In this document: in pieces, positions 20,025 through 26,495 of the stretch
Layout: each line of letters opens with the position of its first letter
How positions within the stretch are numbered: the first letter of the stretch is position 1
From: Podochytrium sp. JEL0797
Lineage: Eukaryota; Chytridiomycota; Chytridiomycetes; Chytridiales; Chytriomycetaceae
DNA length: 26,495 bases
Assembly (NCBI GenBank): GCA_027596195.1
Contig: JADGJG010000271.1
Span: 1 to 26,495 of the forward strand
Reading direction: 5' to 3'
Notes under the pieces: model-generated
The model's input: the letters and a program-made list of their open reading frames with translations, nothing else
What the model was told of the DNA's origin: nothing
Database searches by the model: none
Program-made: the position numbers and the translations under genes

Positions 20025-20209
20025 TTTTTGTGAGAGTTGGACGCAACCTGTCGGCTGTCCTCGATTATTTTTTGAATAGATTTTCGTAATCGGCGATAGC
20101 GATTCTTCCCCCTCCCCAACAGCAAAAACAAACTGATTTCCACTGCTTTTTATTTAAACTGAAAACGATTCACTTTTTGGAAAAAATAAAACAAACGTTT
20201 TACCAAATT

Positions 20210-21710
20210 TTACACTTTCTTGTCTCCCTCCCTCTTCGGAAACATATTCACTTGATCCGAACTCCTCGCATGCCTCATTGCCGGACTCCCGGGCACAGGC
20301 GAAACCGCACCCACCCGCAAATTCTCACTCGACTTCCCCCCCGCCCGCAACCCACCCCCCGCCGCCTTCGTGGCCTCCAAACTCTCCAGAGAAAGTGTCA
20401 TTGGAACTGGAATTCTCAACGTATCCGTAGACCCCACCTCCACGTCCCCCCCGCCATCCCCTTTAAAATACTGCGCGACTTTCGTCCCAAAGGATCCCTT
20501 TCTACGACAACTTGCGAGAATCACGGCTTGTCCGCCACTAGTCCCCGCGGCTCCCTTCACGGACGCGTTCGGGTTCTTGTTCCCCGCTGTGTTTTTGGAC
20601 CCCTTCGCGCTCGAATGGGCACCCATATTCTTGACGACATCATTCACGAACCAATGCGCCGCAACGACCTTCAAAAAATCGCATAAATGGATGCCGTAGA
20701 TGGTTTGACTCGTGGGTAACCACCATGCGAGTTGGAGGAACAGTTTGATGAGTTGTGCAAAGGTGTCGAGGAACGCGCCGCGCACGTCGCAGCTGAGGAT
20801 GTACGACATCTTGGTGTACGAGTCCCATGATTTGTCCGTGTTGTTGACGTGGGTGAGGACGGCGGCCATGAAGAGAGTGGAGAGGAGGAGGTTGATGAAG
20901 ACCTTTGGTTTTTGGAGTGTGTTTTTTGGGGAGGGGAATGGGATTAGATGTCAACCCAGGACGCGTTTTTGGAGTGTAAGATTGGTTTCAATTCCTTACA
21001 TCAGTCGAAATGTAAACGGCTTGGAACCCCGAATCAAACTTCACCGCGCAATGATTCAACGCGTCAAAACTAACGACCGTCTTAATATACGGAAACGTAG
21101 CCGCCGTCGCCACAATACACAACACCAACACCGTATTCGTAACCCACGGTCTATTCTTGTACATGCTTTGAAACTTGATAAACTGGAGCCACCACACGCA
21201 AATAATAACCATTTGGGAAACAGCGCCGGCTCCGTATTGGCGCCATGCGCAGTCGACTTGATAGTAAGGGGAAATGTTGAAGACGATTATGATGAGAACG
21301 CGGGTGATCCAGACGCAGAGTTGGGTGATGTTGGCGAAGGTGAGCCAGGAGCGGCGCGGGAGCCAGAGTTCGATGGCTTGGTAGATGAAGATGATGGACA
21401 TTCCGAGGAATATTCCCTGGAATCGCGAGCAAAGTAAGGGTGCATGTGTAAATCTTTCGGCGGGGGGGTGTTGGATTTGTTCGCGACTTACTTGCATCAT
21501 GATGTAGGCGGCGAAGTTGATGAGTTTTTGTTCCGGGATGTAAAGGGTTGTTGGAGAGGCTGTTTGGGACGCGTAAGGGGTGGATGCGATTGTGATAGTG
21601 GGTGTGCCGGAGGATTCTGCAGGGAGTGTTGGAGAAGGCAACAAATCGGTCGCGTTGGCGGCCATTTCGGCAAGACGCGCCACGACTTCAACGAAAGGGA
21701 GCGCAGGCAT
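20210..21710 (-). CDS. Seven-helix membrane protein of unknown family, tandem copy 2
   Basis: 442 aa from exons 21492-21710, 21000-21416 and 20210-20902; introns 21417-21491 and 20903-20999, at the same two phase-0 sites as in copy 1. It starts MPALPFVEVVARLAEMAANA (copy 1: MPALPFVQVMARLADLAVNV), has a sequon NATD, and then the same helices, nearly identical in the core (CDVRGAFLDTFAQL, HLCDFLKVVAAHWFVNDVV). The tail is diverged but keeps AQYFKGDGGG and three matching motif copies (GSTDTL, KSSENL, RSSDQV). Intron 21417-21491 is 75 nt with no stop codon, so retention would insert 25 residues inside the first helix. No family recognised; a receptor- or channel-like role is only suggested by topology. 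Confidence 0.82.
21153..21229 (-). repeat. 77-bp tract identical to 19407-19483 (membrane protein copy 2)
   Basis: Partner of the tract in copy 1, same orientation. Boundaries were set where the first mismatch occurs on each side. Confidence 0.85.
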
Positions 21711-21862
21711 GGATGGTTGCTTTTTGACCTCGAGTGATCAGACGAGAATACTTGGTTTCAGGGGTCCAAGAAGACAAGGGATTTTCAAGTGACAAGTCCT
21801 CGAGTGACGTTTGAACCTTTTTTATTTTTCTCTATCGCAAATCCCTGCCCATCCTCATGAAA

Positions 21863-23218
<1,356 letters not shown>

Positions 23219-23296
23219 TTTTTTTGGATGTTATCTAAGGAGAACCACGGAGAGATAAGACAAAAATCGCGTTCGATTCGAAAGAGACTATTCGAT

Positions 23297-23307
23297 GTTA
23301 TTTATAC
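23297..23307 (-). promoter_or_regulatory. TATA box upstream of LYS12
   Basis: Minus-strand GTATAAATAAC about 80-90 nt before the LYS12 ATG at 23218. I looked for TGACTC (Gcn4/CPC1-type) sites nearby and saw none. Confidence 0.5.
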
Positions 23308-23365
23308 TTTCATATCACTTGTGCCTCTTAGCTTCGGGTCCTTCTCTGTTGCACAGGACAGTCGC

Positions 23366-23659
23366 TCAGTTCACAAATGATGCTGCCTGCCATGAATCAC
23401 AACATCTTCTCCACCTCCTTTTTTTTCCACCATCCATCTGCTCTTCCAGCTCATCCATCTCCTCAATTACCCCACTCAACTCCCTCCTCAACTCATACAC
23501 CTCCATCTGCTTCTTCTCGACGTCAGACGCCACATCTGCACACGTTTTCTTAAAGCATGCCACCTCCATCTCATATCCCTCCACCTGCATTCGCATCGCC
23601 TTGTGCGATTCGCGAAGCTCCTCGGCTTCCGATCGGTACGCGTCTCTTTCCGCCTCCAT
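23366..23659 (-). CDS. Small coiled-coil ORF, possibly a gene fragment
   Basis: 97 aa from the ATG at 23657-23659. Residues 1-75 form a strongly charged coiled coil (AEELRESHKAMRMQVEGYEM, VYELRRELSGVIEEMDELEE), followed by a basic KKRRWRR and a short tail. The stop lies about 150 nt upstream of the LYS12 start, where a LYS12 promoter is also expected. There is no recognisable family and no clear upstream exon. The first 13 codons are also found, inverted, near the 3' end of the ZUFSP-like gene. It could be a real small gene, the last exon of a larger one, or a remnant. Confidence 0.42.
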   Translation of the reverse strand: MEAERDAYRSEAEELRESHKAMRMQVEGYEMEVACFKKTCADVASDVEKKQMEVYELRRELSGVIEEMDELEEQMDGGKKRRWRRCCDSWQAASFVN

Positions 23660-23661
23660 GC
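23621..23661 (-). repeat. Inverted micro-duplication, copy in coiled-coil ORF start
   Basis: The minus-strand 41-mer begins GCATGGAGGCGGAAAGAGAC and ends CGGAAGCCGAG. It matches plus-strand 25455-25489 except for a 6-base gap; the longest perfect run is 31 bases. Confidence 0.85.
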
Positions 23662-24129
23662 CTTCGTGTTACTGCTCGTCAAAAAATTTGCCCCTCTCCT
23701 CGGCATTCTGCCTTCCGGTACACTCTCAACTTGGAGGCGGGAGATGAATGGGCTTTGAGATTTTCGGCCGGTACCCGCTCAATATGGATTGGTGTGATGA
23801 ATCGGAACGGTATTGTTCCGCCTTCAATTTGGCGTATGATCCCTGCTGGAGATATCGCCCTTGTGATACCTGCCAAAAAAAGTAAGGAGATCTGCGAAAA
23901 CGTCCCACAATGCAAACTCTAACTTTGAGTAAGCCGAAACCAAATAATCCCGAAACGGAACCGGGTTGTGGAACCCCCCCTGGCGACGAGTTCCACTCTT
24001 TCTTCCGATATTGATAATAGGAGCTATTGTTGGAGAAGGGGTGGAGAAGAGAATCAACCTTTCAAGGGGGGGAGAGAATAGCGAAGGCTCCAAGCCATGC
24101 AAGCCTCTCAATTTTTTTTCTTATCGAAG
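23660..24129. other. Unassigned region upstream of the ZUFSP-like gene
   Basis: About 470 bases without a gene I can support. Several frames are open on both strands. The plus strand at about 23715-23920 could encode LEAGDEWALRFSAGTRSIWI and onward. The minus strand at about 23726-23870 could encode YLQQGSYAKLKAEQYRSD after a TTTGGCAG acceptor-like site. Neither gives a family I know. The 3' part must contain the ZUFSP-like promoter. Confidence 0.3.
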
Positions 24130-25541
24130 ATGTCGAAACGAAAGGCCGCCGAGTCGCTCGCCGTGTCATCACCCACTGGGGCTGTTTCTCTGCTTCTCTG
24201 CGCATCTTTTCAGCGACGAGCACTTCTCGCTGTGGACTCGACACTCCACTTCTCGTCTGAACCAAACGACGCCGGATTTGCCTGCGGATACAGAAACGCA
24301 ATGATGCTGTGGTGCGAAGAATCCCTGCCTTATCCAACCCGTTCTGACTCCTTCATCAGCTCGTCTCTCTCCGCTGTCCCCTCTTTTGCGAATGCCTTTG
24401 AATCTGCCCTGGCTGCTTCGGGCGTCCCGTTTCGCAGGAGCCTCGAACGGGACCTTGTTCCCTCCATTCCACTCATACAGACTCTCGTCGAACGTGCTTG
24501 GGCAATGGGCTATGATCCTGAGGGTGCCATGCAGCTGAACCGGAAGGTCGTCAATACGAAAAAGTGGATTGGTACTTCAGGTATAGGTCACCAGTCTCTA
24601 GTGCGGTTTGGGCTCCCAGATAACAATCTTATTGAAATTCCTTTGACCAGAAATATACTGCCTGATGCACTCGCTGGGAATCGAGTAACTTCTTGTTCAT
24701 CCAAACCGCCAAATTCTGATTGACCGAATCTCCACCCGTTCCAGAGTCAAAGTCACCGATTTCCCCACCCCCAGTGGACATGGTCGAAGCCTATTTCGAT
24801 GGATCCGTGGATCAATTCAACATTGCGTATTCTCTGTCGGACCCCACTGCTGCAAACCGATTTCCGTTGATCTTTGAGCGAAATATTGACCAAGGCGTTC
24901 ATGATACAGCCAAGTTGCCGTTGTATTTCCAGCATCAGTTGAGTTGGATACCGAAGAGATTTTCCGTTAATTGGAGCTGCGTGACGAAGCCACGCGCTGC
25001 TGCCGAAAACTTGATTGGAGAATTGGCGTGCGTATCAAGCGCAGAGTTCACGAAGCGAGTAGGCAGCGAGCGAAATTGGTGATCCTACCAAATCGATGCA
25101 TGCGTAGATGCTAGTAATTAGCACCAACTGAAAGCGCCACACTCGGGAGCTTTATCGCCTCGTCGTGCGGAAGATTGAGCCGTGTCGTCTGTGTGCCAAA
25201 TCTGGGAATCAAACAGCGCAAACCCGCACTCGTCGCGTCCTCTCCAGGATTTCTAACCGAAATCCAACACCATATCCAGAGGACACTCCGTAACAATCAT
25301 TGGCATCGAAACCCTTTCCTCTGGCACACGTAACCTCCTCATCCTTGACCCAGGCAAACGCCATCCACCCAAACTCTTGACCAATATGGACCTGTTTTTG
25401 CGCGACGAAGACACGGTCGAAAATACTCTGCAGTTGTTTCGGCTGCCGGAAGCTGCATGGAAAGAGACGCGTACCGATCGGAAGCCGAGAGTGCGGGATT
25501 TGGAGGGGAGGAAAAAGTTCGCAACTCGAAAGATTGAATAA
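24130..25541 (+). CDS. ZUP1: ZUFSP/ZUP1-like C78 deubiquitinase, frame disrupted and 3' end unusual
   Basis: Papain-like peptidase of the UFSP/ZUFSP family; ZUFSP cuts K63-linked ubiquitin chains. Exons: 24130-24580, 24651-24684, 24745-24937, 25280-25541. ACGYRNAMMLW (Cys at about residue 52) is the catalytic-cysteine motif. PSIPLIQTLVERAWAMGYDP and NTKKWIGTS are conserved. EIYCLMHSLGIE|VKVTDF spans the second intron. PLYFQHQ|GHSVTIIGIE and LLILDPG supply the catalytic His and Asp, so the whole triad is present. Anomalies: exon 3 needs a one-base frame change near the C-run at 24761-24772; intron 3 is 342 nt; the last about 25 residues do not look like the family and coincide with a micro-duplication; no N-terminal zinc fingers precede the domain. 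Skipping exon 2 to an acceptor at 24774 restores frame but drops conserved residues. Confidence 0.82.
25455..25489 (+). repeat. Inverted micro-duplication, copy inside ZUFSP-like last exon
   Basis: Plus-strand partner of minus-strand 23621-23661, lacking 6 bases (GGCGG region). It is read in a different frame here (WKETRTDRKPR), so the shared DNA encodes unrelated peptides in the two places. Confidence 0.85.
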
Positions 25542-25879
25542 AGGGGTAATAAATGGACTGCGAATCTTGGTCTTCAATTATAACTCTGGATGGCGTCACT
25601 TCTTCAAAAACAAGTTCATTTTCGATGTGAACCTAATCCTTTTTTTGACGAAAACAATCCAAAACAAGTATAAAATTCGCATTCTCTCAAAAACTGTCAA
25701 GGCTTGCCTTTCGACTCTCTCGTTCGCGCGCACGAACGTGGCCCGTTTCGTTCCTTATCGTCACCATCACATATCCAGCACGAGAAGCCCTAATCTACCT
25801 GAAGGCTCCTCAACAATACCAAACCGCATAAATTGGGCCAAGCTCAAGAAGCTGAAGCTGAAGTTATTAGGTGGGCTGC

Positions 25880-26175
25880 AAGAATTTCGTCGAGTTGCGG
25901 ATCCTAATCTGCTCCCTCAGTGGCTCAATTCCTGTCGAAATTGGATAGCTAGTGTCGCTTCATGTCTTGGACCTTCCAATGAACGGACTCGAAGGCACGA
26001 TTCCCGCCAGTCTCGGAGGCTTGCAGCATAGGAAAAAGCTTGATCTCTGCGTTATCCGACTTTCTGGTCCGATTCCTCCCGAACTGGGGCTGTGCCGCAA
26101 GCTGGAGTTCCTCAACTTGTCTGAGAATGCTGCACTCAATGGGACATTACCTCCTGAGCTTGCAAGTCTAATTTT
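25880..26175 (+). pseudogene. Plant-type leucine-rich-repeat gene remnant
   Basis: One frame spells consecutive LRR units of the plant/receptor-like class: ELRILICSLSGSIPVEIG, then a TAG stop at 25946-25948, then LVSLHVLDLPMNGLEGTIP, LQHRKKLDLCVIRLSGPIP and KLEFLNLSENAALNGTLP, ending around LASL. The consensus LxxLxLxxNxLxGxIP is clear. Upstream, NWAKLKKLKLK in another frame looks like an earlier unit displaced by a frameshift. After 26175 the repeats stop in a T9 run. No start codon or intact domain around it. It is best read as a broken fragment; an intron over the TAG cannot be wholly excluded. Confidence 0.72.
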
Positions 26176-26249
26176 TTTTTGGGTCCGTCTTTCACTCTTG
26201 CAGATGCACCAACGAAAATTAATACAATAATGACACAATAATAATGATT

Positions 26250-26495
26250 CCACTTTATTTGATACTGATCCTGATAGAACTCCAAAACACGCAAAAACGG
26301 GGACTGGACAATATGCGGTTAGTAAGACTGTCTTGTCACATACATACACAAGCAAATTACTTACACGCCAGGACGCATCCCAGCGTCCACCCAAGGAACA
26401 AACACGGTTAGAAAATGTCACGATGATCCTGCGCAAAATCAACTAGCTTACCGCAATCAGGCTAATACAATAGAGACTCGAGAACGTCTTGTGGG
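26250..26495 (-). other. Possible 3' end of a minus-strand gene running off the right edge
   Basis: A textbook intron lies on the minus strand at 26304-26364: GTAAGTAATT donor, TACTAAC branch (26318-26324) and TTGTCCAG acceptor. AATAAA lies at 26254-26259 in the right place for a poly(A) signal. One consistent reading is TVFVPWVDAGMRPG then VPRFCVFWSSIRISIK and a stop, but a stop shortly upstream shows another intron or error would be required. No family assigned. Confidence 0.35.

Noticed and set aside
20712..21437. 241-aa plus ORF opposite the second membrane protein
   Set aside because: It is the mirror of highly conserved minus-strand exons, and a similar mirror ORF exists opposite copy 1.
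24938..25279. Possible tRNA in the long ZUFSP intron
   Set aside because: I looked for A and B boxes and a cloverleaf; a TTTGATTCC-like B box on the minus strand has no matching arms.
25960..26442. 160-aa minus-strand ORF near the right end
   Set aside because: Much of it is antisense to the LRR repeats and it crosses what looks like a real intron at 26304-26364.

Overview
The window reads as nuclear DNA of a flagellated (zoosporic) fungus, most likely a chytrid. No single gene proves this, but three kinds of gene occur together. There is a homoisocitrate dehydrogenase of the fungal alpha-aminoadipate lysine pathway (LYS12). There are ER-contact lipid-transfer proteins typical of fungi (an ERMES subunit MDM12 and an NVJ2/TEX2-type SMP protein). 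There is also a full-length ciliary-tip protein (CEP104), which non-flagellated fungi generally lack. Genes are dense, on both strands, and broken by many short GT-AG introns (about 43-80 nt). Many introns carry a CTAAC/CTGAC-like branch site, and donors are relaxed (GTTTGN, GTTCGN, GTGNNN as well as GTAAGT). I found no rRNA, tRNA, CRISPR array or intact transposon.

Layout. 1-1815 (-): NVJ2/TEX2-like SMP protein, running off the left edge. 1984-2910 (-): F-box protein ending in a possible CaaX box. 3219-3782 and 3862-4621 (+): two neighbouring Jupiter/HN1-like Ser/Pro-rich proteins. 4743-5408 (-): CZIB zinc protein. 5586-7375 (-): three small related proteins (His-tailed, Gln/Asn-rich, Gln-rich), each with a TATA-like element. 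7621-8822 (-): MDM12. 8946-9835 (-): decayed or frameshifted Fic-domain gene, followed by a 119-bp copy of a piece of the later PARG gene. 10125-11597 (-): second F-box protein. 11776-13598 (+): bacterial-type PARG (DUF2263). 13705-18263 (+): CEP104, 16 exons. 18535-20024 and 20210-21710 (-): tandem seven-helix membrane proteins with Ser-rich tails. 21863-23218 (-): LYS12. 23366-24129: a small coiled-coil ORF and unexplained sequence. 24130-25541 (+): ZUFSP-like C78 deubiquitinase with a frame problem and an odd 3' end. 25880-26175 (+): plant-type LRR remnant with a stop. 26250-26495 (-): the end of a possible further gene.

Themes. Two SMP-domain proteins (NVJ2-like, MDM12) point to lipid transfer at ER contacts. 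CEP104 and the Jupiter-like pair point to microtubules. I see no operon-like logic tying the whole window together. The least explained parts are the three-gene small-protein cluster, the tandem seven-helix pair with its repeated tail motif and a 77-bp perfectly identical tract, and two displaced micro-duplications (119 bp direct, about 40 bp inverted). All exon models were built by hand from frame, phase and family match. For CEP104, PARG, MDM12, LYS12, CZIB, the Jupiter-like gene at 3862-4621 and both membrane proteins, the summed exon lengths divide by three with one terminal stop.
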